Of a DNA stretch of 64,000 nucleotides, positions 1 to 7,900 are shown piece by piece. The notes below the pieces were generated by a model. That model was not told the DNA's origin. It worked only from the letters and a program-made list of their open reading frames with translations, and did not search any database. The position numbers and the translations under genes are program-made. Where the stretch lies: the NCBI GenBank assembly GCA_902570525.1, contig CACFYN010000001.1, positions 1 through 64,000 of the forward strand, given 5' to 3'. The stretch comes from an uncultured Pelagibacteraceae bacterium (GTDB lineage Bacteria; Pseudomonadota; Alphaproteobacteria; Pelagibacterales; Pelagibacteraceae). Position 1 is the first letter of the stretch. The number at the start of each line of letters is the position of its first letter.

Positions 1-247
1 AGAGATATGTGGTAAGGATATTTCAAAAAAAGAACAGCAAAGTGATTGGGGTAACCCAAAGTTATCAGAAAAACAAATAAGCTACGCCGCTCAAGATACT
101 GAATATTTATTTCAAATTAAAAATAAACTTTCAGAAATGTTGGAAAGAGAAAATAGGAAAGATTTATATGAAAAATGTATTAAGGTAATTCCAATTTTAG
201 TAGATATAGAATTATCTGGATATAAAATTAACGTTTTTGAACATTAA
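1..247 (+). CDS. rnd: Ribonuclease D-like 3'-5' exonuclease, C-terminal fragment
   Basis: Only the last 81 codons are inside the window; reading begins at base 2 and the gene is cut by the window edge. The fragment carries the end of a DEDDy exonuclease domain: an SDWG segment, then LSEKQISYAAQDTEYL, which contains the YxxxD motif (fragment Y28, D32) that supplies the last metal ligand and the general-acid Tyr. No HRDC domain follows, so this is a short RNase D-like protein, expected to trim RNA 3' ends. The TAA stop overlaps the next ATG by one base (TAATG). RNase D upstream of kdsD and the lpt genes is a familiar alphaproteobacterial order. Confidence 0.82.
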   Translation, partial: EICGKDISKKEQQSDWGNPKLSEKQISYAAQDTEYLFQIKNKLSEMLERENRKDLYEKCIKVIPILVDIELSGYKINVFEH

Positions 248-1218
248 TGAAAAATAGTACTTATAAAAAAATTGCAAATAAAGTAATTGAACTTGAAATT
301 GATGCATTAAAAAAATTAAAAAAATCAATAAACAACTCATTCGATAAAGCGGTTAATGCTATAGTAAAATGTCAATCAAAAATTATACTTTGTGGAGTTG
401 GAAAAAGTTATTTGATTGCATCAAAAATTGCTGCAACTTTATCGTCTGTAGGTTGTCCATCTTTTTCTATTTCAGCAAATGATTGTTCCCATGGAAATCT
501 TGGAAGCATATCAAAAAAAGATCTATTGATAGTTATTAGTAATTCTGGAAATACCCAAGAACTAATACCGGTAATTAAATTTGCTAATAGATATAAAATT
601 ATATTAATTGGAATAGTTTCAAAAAAAAATTCTCTGTTATACAAAGCGTCTGATATTAAGTTAGTTATACCAGAGGTGAAGGAAGCTGGGCTGGGAATTG
701 TTCCTACTAGTAGTACATCTGAACAGCTTGCGATAGGTGATTGTTTAGCAGTTGCTGCATTAAATAAAAAAAGATTCAGTAAACAAAATTTTAAAGAATT
801 TCATCCAAGTGGTAGTCTTGGCGCAAAACTTAAAACTGTAGAAGATTTGATGATCTCAGGAAAAAAAATACCATTTGTTTATGAGAATACAAATATGAAG
901 AAAGCGCTTGAATTAATTACTCAAAAAAAATTAGGAATTCTTATAGCAATTAATCAAAGAAAAATTACTACAGGTATAATTACTGATGGTCAAATAAGGA
1001 GGAGTTCACACAAAAATGAGTCATTAATAAAATCATCAGTTAAAAAAATTATGACAAAAAATCCTATAAGTGTTGATAAAAACATGCTTGCAGTAAAAGC
1101 TCTTGCAATTATGTCTGATAAAAAAATAACAAGCCTTTGCGTTCATAAAGGAGCAAGACGTGGAAAAACTATTGGTGTTCTTCATATTCACAACATATTA
1201 GACGGAAATATTAGCTAA
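247..1218 (+). CDS. kdsD: D-arabinose 5-phosphate isomerase (KpsF/GutQ family)
   Basis: Converts ribulose 5-phosphate to arabinose 5-phosphate, the first step to Kdo for the LPS inner core. The 323-residue protein has the normal layout: a SIS domain (about residues 35-175) with the GVGKS loop near residue 50, the SNSGNTQEL phosphosugar loop and the HPSGSLG segment, then two CBS domains (about 205-260 and 265-323). The start overlaps the stop of the RNase D gene. The stop TAA is followed at once by lptC, so Kdo synthesis and LPS transport look co-transcribed. Confidence 0.93.
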   Translation: MKNSTYKKIANKVIELEIDALKKLKKSINNSFDKAVNAIVKCQSKIILCGVGKSYLIASKIAATLSSVGCPSFSISANDCSHGNLGSISKKDLLIVISNSGNTQELIPVIKFANRYKIILIGIVSKKNSLLYKASDIKLVIPEVKEAGLGIVPTSSTSEQLAIGDCLAVAALNKKRFSKQNFKEFHPSGSLGAKLKTVEDLMISGKKIPFVYENTNMKKALELITQKKLGILIAINQRKITTGIITDGQIRRSSHKNESLIKSSVKKIMTKNPISVDKNMLAVKALAIMSDKKITSLCVHKGARRGKTIGVLHIHNILDGNIS

Positions 1219-1824
1219 ATGACTAGATCGCACTTTATACAATTTGGTATAATAGTTCTAATTATTTTACTTTTATATTTAACTTACAATTATATCAATA
1301 AATCTAGAAAAGATTCAAATATTGTTGAAAAAACCCAATTAAATGAATTGGTGGAGGAGAAAATTAGTAAGGATGAGGAAACATTGGATAAAAATGTTAT
1401 TTCCGAGCTTACATATAAATCACTTGATGATAATGGAAATATTTATGAAATTAATTCTGACTCAGGCTCAATTCAGGAAAATGATAAAAGTACACTTCTA
1501 TTAAAAAATGTGGAGGCAAAGATCTTGGTATATGGCTATGGAAATGTGTATATATTTTCTGATAATGCATTATATAATAAAGTTAGTTTAGATACTCATT
1601 TTTATGAAAATGTAAATTTAATATATCAAGATCATGATATAAAAAGTGATGACCTTTTCTTAAAGTATTCAGATAAAAAAGTGAAAATCTCAAATAACGT
1701 GTATTATGAGTCTGAAAATAGTAAATTAATTGCGGACGAAGTTACGATGAATTTGTTAAATAAAGTATCAAAAATTTATATGACAAATAAAAATAAAAAA
1801 GTTAAAGCTATAATTAATAACTAA
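1219..1824 (+). CDS. lptC: LptC-like LPS export protein, membrane anchored
   Basis: 201 residues with one N-terminal membrane segment (about residues 8-27) and then a periplasmic part rich in short beta-like stretches, as expected for the LptC/LptA (OstA) jelly-roll. LptC links the LptB2FG ABC transporter to the periplasmic LptA bridge. Sequence similarity is weak by eye; the call rests on the topology, the size and the position between kdsD and lptB. The gene abuts both neighbours without spacing. No separate lptA lies between this gene and lptB, where many alphaproteobacteria have one. Confidence 0.7.
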   Translation: MTRSHFIQFGIIVLIILLLYLTYNYINKSRKDSNIVEKTQLNELVEEKISKDEETLDKNVISELTYKSLDDNGNIYEINSDSGSIQENDKSTLLLKNVEAKILVYGYGNVYIFSDNALYNKVSLDTHFYENVNLIYQDHDIKSDDLFLKYSDKKVKISNNVYYESENSKLIADEVTMNLLNKVSKIYMTNKNKKVKAIINN

Positions 1825-2601
1825 ATGGCAATAATTAAAAAGTTTAGGATCAAATCTTTTAAAAATACTGATCCGTTACTTGAAATTAGAAATATATCGA
1901 TATCATTTGAACAAAGAAAAATATTAGATAATATATCTTTCAAAATAAATCCTGGGGAAATTTTAGGTTTGTTAGGTCCTAATGGAGCAGGAAAGTCTAC
2001 AATATTTAATCTCATTACTGGCTTATTAAAACCAGACTTTGGAAAGGTATTATTTGGAAGCAAAGACGCTACTAATTTCCCAATTTATACAAGAACAAGA
2101 AAGTTTAAAATCGGATATGTCCCACAATATGGTGGCTATTTTGGTGATTTAACAACATATCAGAATCTTAAGGCCGTTGCTGAAGTACTAATTAAAGATA
2201 GTAGAGATCAAAATACCAGAATTGAGTATCTGATTTCCAAATTTGAACTTGATTACATAAGAAATATTAAAGCTTCAGTTTTATCTGGAGGCCAAAAAAA
2301 AAAGCTAGTTATTGCTCTATCTTTATTGGGCGATCCTAAAATACTTCTTTTAGATGAGTGTTTTGCAGCATTAGATGTCTTAACAATTCAGATGTTACAA
2401 AAAATAATTGTAAATTTGCAAATGGAGGAAAGAATTGGGATTATAATCTGCGATCACCAAGCTAGAGACTTATTATCTTGTGTTGACATAGCCATGATAT
2501 TGTCAGATTGTAAAATTATTGCACAAGGAACCCCTAAAGAACTGGTAAATAATCCGATAGCCCAGAATGCATATTTTGGAAAAACTTTCAAAATAAACTA
2601 A
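1825..2601 (+). CDS. lptB: LPS export ABC transporter ATP-binding protein LptB
   Basis: A 258-residue ABC ATPase, normal for LptB plus a short N-terminal extension of about 15 residues. Visible motifs are Walker A GPNGAGKST (51-59), the Q-loop region at YVPQ (98-101), signature LSGGQ (153-157), Walker B LLLDE (174-178), the D-loop ALD and the H-loop in ICDHQ. It powers LPS extraction from the inner membrane with LptF/LptG, which are not in this window. The Walker B Glu is followed by CFAALD rather than the usual PFAGVD, a small deviation. It directly follows lptC and precedes aroA by 4 bases. Confidence 0.92.
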   Translation: MAIIKKFRIKSFKNTDPLLEIRNISISFEQRKILDNISFKINPGEILGLLGPNGAGKSTIFNLITGLLKPDFGKVLFGSKDATNFPIYTRTRKFKIGYVPQYGGYFGDLTTYQNLKAVAEVLIKDSRDQNTRIEYLISKFELDYIRNIKASVLSGGQKKKLVIALSLLGDPKILLLDECFAALDVLTIQMLQKIIVNLQMEERIGIIICDHQARDLLSCVDIAMILSDCKIIAQGTPKELVNNPIAQNAYFGKTFKIN

Positions 2602-2605
2602 ATTT

Positions 2606-3940
2606 ATGCGTTCTAATTATTTAGTTATAAAAAATAAGATTAATAAGTTTAAAAAGAAAATAAATGTAGATGGTGATAAAAGTCTTTCCATAAGATGGGT
2701 TCTGCTTGCATCTCAAGCGATTGGTATATCAAAAGCATCAAACTTATTAAAATCAGAGGATGTTTTGAGCGCCATAAACTGTCTTAAAAAATTAGGGGTA
2801 AAAGTAAAATTTATCAAAAATACCTGCTTGATTGAAGGCAGAGGTATAAATGGTTTTAAATTTAAAAAAAAATTAGTACTTAATGCAGGTAATTCTGGAA
2901 CAGTTGGAAGACTAATATTACCACTCCTTATAAAATCACCCAATAAGATAAAGATTATTGGAGACCAAAGTCTTTCGAAAAGAGATTTTTCAAGAGTTAC
3001 AAAACCGTTGAGCAAAATAGGAGCAAGTTTTTTTCCAATAAATAAAAGTAAACTTCCAATATCAATACTAGGAAGTGATTATTTAAGACCAATTAATTTT
3101 TATGAAAATAGAGGTTCCGCACAATGTAAAACTAGTGTGATGTTTGCATCTTTAAACACACCAGGAGAGATGAAAATAATTGCGCATAAATCTAGAGATC
3201 ATACTGAATTAATGTTTAAAAACCTCAAGATACCAATAAAAGTTACTAAAGGTAAAAAAGTCGATTTAATTAAAGTATCAAGTCCAAAATTGATAAGTAA
3301 TTTTAATATTAAAGTCCCTGGTGATATTAGTTCTGCATCTTTTTTTATAGTTTTAACTATTTTATCAAAAAAATCTGAGCTCATTTTGAAACATATAAAT
3401 TTAAATCCATCAAGACTAGGGGTAATCAAAATTTTAAATAAAATGGGTGCAAAAATTAAAACTAAGAATATTAAAAATTATAATGGAGAAAAATGTGGAG
3501 ACATCTATGTTAAAAGTGTTCAAAATTTAAAGGGCATTAATTGCCCATCTTCACTTAATAGTAGTGCAATTGACGAATTTTTGATAATCTTTTTAGTAGC
3601 ATGTAAAGCTAAAGGAATTTCATATTTTAAAAATTTATCAGAACTTGATCAAAAAGAGAGTCCAAGGTTAAAACTTGGTTCAAAAATTTTAAATATGATG
3701 GGGATTAAAACCAAGCTAACAAAAAGCTCTATTAAAATCTATGGCAATCCTAATTTAAGTCTAAATAAAAATTTCGTAATAAAGAATTATTTAAAAGACC
3801 ACAGAATAATGGCATTATGTACCATTGCTGCTCTAACCCTTGGTGGAAATTGGAAAATATTTGATCCAAAATCAATTCAAACATCATTTCCATCTTTTTT
3901 TAAAATTCTAAAAGAAAATTTTAAAGCAAAAATTATATGA
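2606..3940 (+). CDS. aroA: 3-phosphoshikimate 1-carboxyvinyltransferase (EPSP synthase)
   Basis: Joins shikimate 3-phosphate and phosphoenolpyruvate in the sixth step of the shikimate pathway. The 444-residue length is typical. The substrate loop DGDKSLSIR (22-30), NAGNSGTVGR (93-102) and the GDQSLSKRDFSRV segment are the recognised family motifs, and the C-terminal KDHRIMAL block matches the conserved KxxxxDRxAM region. The ATG start at 2606 lies 4 bases after lptB. The last 4 bases overlap the start of cmk (ATGA), so aroA, cmk and rpsA form one transcription block, as in many Proteobacteria. Confidence 0.95.
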   Translation: MRSNYLVIKNKINKFKKKINVDGDKSLSIRWVLLASQAIGISKASNLLKSEDVLSAINCLKKLGVKVKFIKNTCLIEGRGINGFKFKKKLVLNAGNSGTVGRLILPLLIKSPNKIKIIGDQSLSKRDFSRVTKPLSKIGASFFPINKSKLPISILGSDYLRPINFYENRGSAQCKTSVMFASLNTPGEMKIIAHKSRDHTELMFKNLKIPIKVTKGKKVDLIKVSSPKLISNFNIKVPGDISSASFFIVLTILSKKSELILKHINLNPSRLGVIKILNKMGAKIKTKNIKNYNGEKCGDIYVKSVQNLKGINCPSSLNSSAIDEFLIIFLVACKAKGISYFKNLSELDQKESPRLKLGSKILNMMGIKTKLTKSSIKIYGNPNLSLNKNFVIKNYLKDHRIMALCTIAALTLGGNWKIFDPKSIQTSFPSFFKILKENFKAKII

Positions 3941-4602
3941 AAGAAAAAAAACTTATTACAGTAGCTATCGACTCACCAGCGGCCGCAGGAGCAGGAACTC
4001 AAGCAAAACTTATAGCTAAACATTATAATTTATTTAAGCTTGAAACTGGAATGATATATCGACTTATCGGTGATATGAGGCTGAAAAATCCAAAAAAATT
4101 TAATTATACTTCTGTAAAAAAAAAAATAAATAATTTAAAAATTTATGATTTGGAAAATAAAAATTTATTATCTGATAAGATCGCGATTTCAGCCTCAGTT
4201 GTAGCTAAAGACAAGAATATTAGAAATATAGTTTATAAATTTCAACAAAATTGTGCTTACCATCCACCAAAAAAATATGCAGGATCAGTACTCGATGGAC
4301 GGGATATAACTAGTGTGATTTTGAAAGATGCTATGTTTAAATTTTATATAACCGCAAATATAAATGTTAGAGCTAAAAGAAGATTTAAAGAATACAGGTC
4401 ATTAAAAAAAGGTTTAAACTTTAAAGAGGTATTAAAAAGCCTCAAAAAACGGGATAAATCAGATAAAAATAGAAAATATGGACCACTTAAAAAAACCAAA
4501 GATTCAATATTGATTAATACAACTAAACTTAGTAGAAAACGATGCTTTAAAAAAATAAAAGCAATTATGGATAGGAAACTAAAATTAAATGGAAATTTAT
4601 AA
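3937..4602 (+). CDS. cmk: Cytidylate (CMP/dCMP) kinase with altered P-loop
   Basis: Should phosphorylate CMP and dCMP with ATP. The 221-residue protein keeps the family fold markers: a LETGMIYR segment near residue 35, DGRDI (120-124), the following VILKDAMFKFYITA, and RAKRRFKE in the lid. The odd part is the phosphate-binding loop. The family reads GPAASGKGT, whereas this protein reads SPAAAGAGT (13-21), so the invariant Lys is Ala and the first Gly is Ser. The position between aroA and rpsA is the standard place for cmk, which supports orthology. It overlaps aroA by 4 bases and rpsA by 14. Confidence 0.88.
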   Translation: MKEKKLITVAIDSPAAAGAGTQAKLIAKHYNLFKLETGMIYRLIGDMRLKNPKKFNYTSVKKKINNLKIYDLENKNLLSDKIAISASVVAKDKNIRNIVYKFQQNCAYHPPKKYAGSVLDGRDITSVILKDAMFKFYITANINVRAKRRFKEYRSLKKGLNFKEVLKSLKKRDKSDKNRKYGPLKKTKDSILINTTKLSRKRCFKKIKAIMDRKLKLNGNL

Positions 4603-6325
4603 TAATTTAGAAAGCAAAGCGTCTAAAGAATTTCAGGAACTACTTAATAGCCAGTTATCAAAAACCAAAAATCTAGCAGAGGGAAAAATAATTGAAGGCA
4701 AAATCACTAAAATTACTGAAAAATTTGTTTTTTTATTTATAGAAGGACTTAAATCCGAGCCTGTTGTAGATATCAATGAATTAAAAAGTTTAGGATTAAT
4801 TGAAAACGTTAAACTAGGGAACAAATTATCAGTTCTTCTTGAAAGAATCGAAGATAAAAATGGTGAAGTGGTAGTTTCAGCATCAAAGGCTCTAAAAATT
4901 AAGGGATGGGATAAATTAGTTGAAGCTTACGAAAAAAATGAACCGATAATTGGAAAAATTACATCGAAATGTAAAGGAGGAGTTATAGTTGAACACACAG
5001 ATACTGGTTCTTTAATGTTTTGTCCAGGATCGCAGATATCAGATAAACCACTTAAGGATATTTCACATTTAATGAATGAACCGCAGAAATTCGCTTTGAT
5101 AAAACTGGATAAAGTGAGAGGCAATGCATGTGTTTCTAGAAGACAGATAATTTCATCAAATAAAAAAGAAGATAAAGCAAAAATAATTGAAAAATATAAA
5201 GTTGGTGATGTTATTAAGAATGCAATAGTTAAAGGTTATTCTTCGTTTGGTTGTTTTTTTGATGTAAATTCAGAACTTGATGTGCTAGTTCACCTTCAGG
5301 AAATTAGTTATTCTCGTGTTAACCATCCAGAAGAAATTTTTAATATTGGTGAGCGACATGATCTTCTAGTAATTGATGTTAACAAAGAAAAACTGCAAGT
5401 TGGTTGCTCTATTAAACAATTATCTCCTGATCCATTTGAACATATTTCTAATTACGAATTAAAAAAAGAATATAAAGTTAAAGTTGTAAAATTAATGGAC
5501 TTTGGTGCTTTTTGTGAATTGGAACCAGGCTTAACTACTTTACTTCACTCAAGTGAAATTAGTTGGACAAAAAAAAATCCCTCTGTTAAAAAAATCTTCA
5601 AAGTCGGGGATGAGATTTCATGTGTTATAACCGAAATTGATAAAGATAAAAGAAGAGTATCGATATCTCACAGATTAACTGAGGAAAATCCATTCTCAGT
5701 GTTAGAAAAAAAATCACCGGTAGGTTCATTAGTTGAAGGTAAAATTACATCTATAAATGATTATGCGATTTATGTAAAAATAGACGGATACGATATTGAT
5801 GGATTTTTGCATTCGAATGATTTGACTTATGACAAAAATCCGGAGGAGGAACTAAAAAAATATAAGAAAGATGAAAAAATTAAAGTTAAAATTTTAGAAA
5901 TTAAGCCTGAACAACAAAAGGTAAGAGTTGGGTTAAAACAAACACAAGCAGATCCATTTGAATTTTTTAAAGATAAGAAAGTAAACGATGTAGTTACTGT
6001 AAAAGTGCTTGAAACGGATAGTAAAGGAATTTTAGTTTTACCTGAGGGTGCAAAGGTTGAATTACAAATTAAAAAATCACAAATTGCAATAAATGCAGCA
6101 GATGCAAGACCAAACAGGTTTATAAAAAATGACAGAATAGATGCAGCTATTCAGGAATTAGATCTTAATAAAAGAAAAGTGTCTTTAAGTATCAAATTAC
6201 TTGAAGAAATTCAAAATAAGGAAGCTGTATCTAAATTTAGCTCTCCATTATCAGGTAAAAACCTTCCTTTTTCTTCACTTTCAGATAAACTCGAAAAAAA
6301 AGAGAATAAGAAAAAGAAAGAATAA
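4589..6325 (+). CDS. rpsA: 30S ribosomal protein S1
   Basis: 578 residues with tandem S1/OB-fold repeats. Repeats with readable VKGYSSFGCFFD, VKLMDFGAFCEL and ITSINDYAIYVKI cores start near residues 210, 297 and 385, with two more before and one after, giving the six-domain layout of Gram-negative S1. S1 helps mRNAs with weak Shine-Dalgarno sequences bind the 30S subunit, which suits this genome, where SD sequences are often absent. The ATG lies inside the end of cmk. The C-terminus is a Lys/Glu-rich tail. ihfB follows after 6 bases. Confidence 0.96.
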   Translation: MEIYNNLESKASKEFQELLNSQLSKTKNLAEGKIIEGKITKITEKFVFLFIEGLKSEPVVDINELKSLGLIENVKLGNKLSVLLERIEDKNGEVVVSASKALKIKGWDKLVEAYEKNEPIIGKITSKCKGGVIVEHTDTGSLMFCPGSQISDKPLKDISHLMNEPQKFALIKLDKVRGNACVSRRQIISSNKKEDKAKIIEKYKVGDVIKNAIVKGYSSFGCFFDVNSELDVLVHLQEISYSRVNHPEEIFNIGERHDLLVIDVNKEKLQVGCSIKQLSPDPFEHISNYELKKEYKVKVVKLMDFGAFCELEPGLTTLLHSSEISWTKKNPSVKKIFKVGDEISCVITEIDKDKRRVSISHRLTEENPFSVLEKKSPVGSLVEGKITSINDYAIYVKIDGYDIDGFLHSNDLTYDKNPEEELKKYKKDEKIKVKILEIKPEQQKVRVGLKQTQADPFEFFKDKKVNDVVTVKVLETDSKGILVLPEGAKVELQIKKSQIAINAADARPNRFIKNDRIDAAIQELDLNKRKVSLSIKLLEEIQNKEAVSKFSSPLSGKNLPFSSLSDKLEKKENKKKKE

Positions 6326-6331
6326 TTTAAA

Positions 6332-6625
6332 TTGGCTCTTGTAAAATCAAAGCTTCTAAAAAAAATTTATCAAAACTACCCAAACTTCTACAAAAAGGAT
6401 TTAGATAAATTTTTTGATATCATCTTAAAAGAGATAAAAAATTCTTTAAAAAGAGGAGATAGGGTAGAATTTAGAGGTTTTGGAACTTGGGCTTCAAATA
6501 TTCAAAAGGCTCGATTATCAAGAAATCCAAAAACCGGCGAAAAAGTAAGTACACCTGAAAAAAGAACAATTAACTTTAAAATGTCAAAAGATTTGTTTAA
6601 AAAAATAAATAATGAAGAAGAATAA
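6332..6625 (+). CDS. ihfB: Integration host factor beta / HU-family DNA-binding protein
   Basis: 97 residues of the bacterial HU/IHF fold. The diagnostic arm and loop RGDRVEFRGFGTWASN and the RNPKTGEKV tip (DNA-intercalating Pro in RNPKTG) are intact. Position directly downstream of rpsA is the classic place for the IHF beta gene, so ihfB is preferred over HU. The only start that gives the full first helix is TTG at 6332 (TTG GCT CTT GTA). The end overlaps pyrF by 14 bases. Confidence 0.9.
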   Translation: MALVKSKLLKKIYQNYPNFYKKDLDKFFDIILKEIKNSLKRGDRVEFRGFGTWASNIQKARLSRNPKTGEKVSTPEKRTINFKMSKDLFKKINNEEE

Positions 6626-7286
6626 AATATTTGTCGCGTGTGATACCACAAATATTAAGAAAATTAAAAATATAATAAAACACACAAAAAATTCAAAGAT
6701 TACAATTGGTTATAAATTCGGACTTCAATTTCTCAATTCAAAAAATGGGAGACAATTTGTATCCAAATTAAAAAATAAAATAATTTTTGCTGATTATAAG
6801 CTTCATGATATACCAAATACCTGCGCCTCAGCAATAAAAGCAATTAGGGATCTAAAGGTAAATTATCTTACAATTCATATAAGTTCAGGCCTTCAGGCTC
6901 TTAAAGCTGCCAAAAAGGTTTCTGGAAAAATCAAACTTGTTGGTGTAAGCATTCTCACATCTTTAGACGATAAATCAGTGAAACAAATTGGTTTTAGTAA
7001 AAAAGTAAAAGATTTGGTAAAATATCAAGCAAGACTGGCATCAAAAGCAAAATTAGATGCGATGGTATGCAGTCCACTCGAAGTCAAATTGGTAAAAAAA
7101 ACATTTAGAAAAGAAATTATAACACCAGGCATACGATTTAAAAAAAAATCAGATGACCAAAAAAGAATAATGAGTCCAAAAGAAGCTTTTAAAAATGGAA
7201 GTGACTGGTTAGTAATTGGAAGACCGTTAACTAAGGGAAATATAAAAAATAATTTAAAAAATTTAAGTGATCATTTAGAACAATGA
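6612..7286 (+). CDS. pyrF: Orotidine 5'-phosphate decarboxylase
   Basis: Last step of UMP synthesis, OMP to UMP. A 224-residue TIM barrel with the catalytic DYKLHDIPNT block (D61, K63, D66), the family DxKxxD signature. The VTPGIRF-type phosphate-gripper segment is present as ITPGIRFKKKSDDQKR, as is the GRPLTKG segment near the C-terminus. It overlaps the end of ihfB and the start of trpF (ATGA). Placement between ihfB and the trp genes is common in alphaproteobacteria. Confidence 0.94.
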   Translation: MKKNKIFVACDTTNIKKIKNIIKHTKNSKITIGYKFGLQFLNSKNGRQFVSKLKNKIIFADYKLHDIPNTCASAIKAIRDLKVNYLTIHISSGLQALKAAKKVSGKIKLVGVSILTSLDDKSVKQIGFSKKVKDLVKYQARLASKAKLDAMVCSPLEVKLVKKTFRKEIITPGIRFKKKSDDQKRIMSPKEAFKNGSDWLVIGRPLTKGNIKNNLKNLSDHLEQ

Positions 7287-7900
7287 CACTTAAATGTAAA
7301 ATATGTGGAGTTTCTAACTCTAGAATTTTAAACTTTATTGTAAATCATAAATATCCTCCTCAATTTATAGGTTTCATTGTAAATTATCCAAAATCAAAAC
7401 GTTATGTTGATTTAGAAAAACTTAAAAGATTAATAAGCTCTGATAAAAAAAAATCCAAATTTGTAGCAGTCTTAGTTAAACCTAACGATGAAATACTCGA
7501 AAATATAAAAGACTTAAAATTTGATTACTATCAAATCTACGATTGTACCCCTGAACAAATTAAGTTTATTAAAAGTAAATACAAAAAAAAAATTATTTCT
7601 GCTATTACAGTTGAGACTAAGTCGGATATAGAAAAATATAAACAGTTTTTGCCTATTTCTGAAATTATATTATTCGACTCTAAAGGATATGAGAAATCTA
7701 TTGGGTTCGACCACAATATGTTAGAAAACTTAACAGATAATTTTAATAAAATGATTGCTGGAAATATTCAAATTAATGATATTTTTAGATATAAAAATAA
7801 AAAATATATAATTGATATTAGCGGAGGACTTGAAGACGCTAGTGGGGAAAAAAATATTTATAAAATTGATAAATTTTTGAATGAATTAAATAAAGTATGA
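7283..7900 (+). CDS. trpF: Phosphoribosylanthranilate isomerase (divergent TrpF)
   Basis: 205-residue TIM barrel expected to isomerise phosphoribosylanthranilate in tryptophan synthesis. The N-terminal KICGVSN holds the catalytic Cys, and IGFIVNYPKSKRYV matches the family IGFVFxPxSPRxV block. An Asp in ILFDSKG is in the place of the second catalytic residue, and the phosphate-site segment reads DISGGLEDASG. The protein is diverged, but its place directly before trpB and trpA, with 4-base overlaps on both sides, makes the call firm. Confidence 0.86.
   Translation: MTLKCKICGVSNSRILNFIVNHKYPPQFIGFIVNYPKSKRYVDLEKLKRLISSDKKKSKFVAVLVKPNDEILENIKDLKFDYYQIYDCTPEQIKFIKSKYKKKIISAITVETKSDIEKYKQFLPISEIILFDSKGYEKSIGFDHNMLENLTDNFNKMIAGNIQINDIFRYKNKKYIIDISGGLEDASGEKNIYKIDKFLNELNKV

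Noticed and set aside
408-644. Antisense ORF of 78 codons inside kdsD
   Set aside because: Shadow of the real gene in another frame; no family similarity. The same applies to the antisense frames in aroA, rpsA, murA, gyrB, fmt, def and the pheT region.
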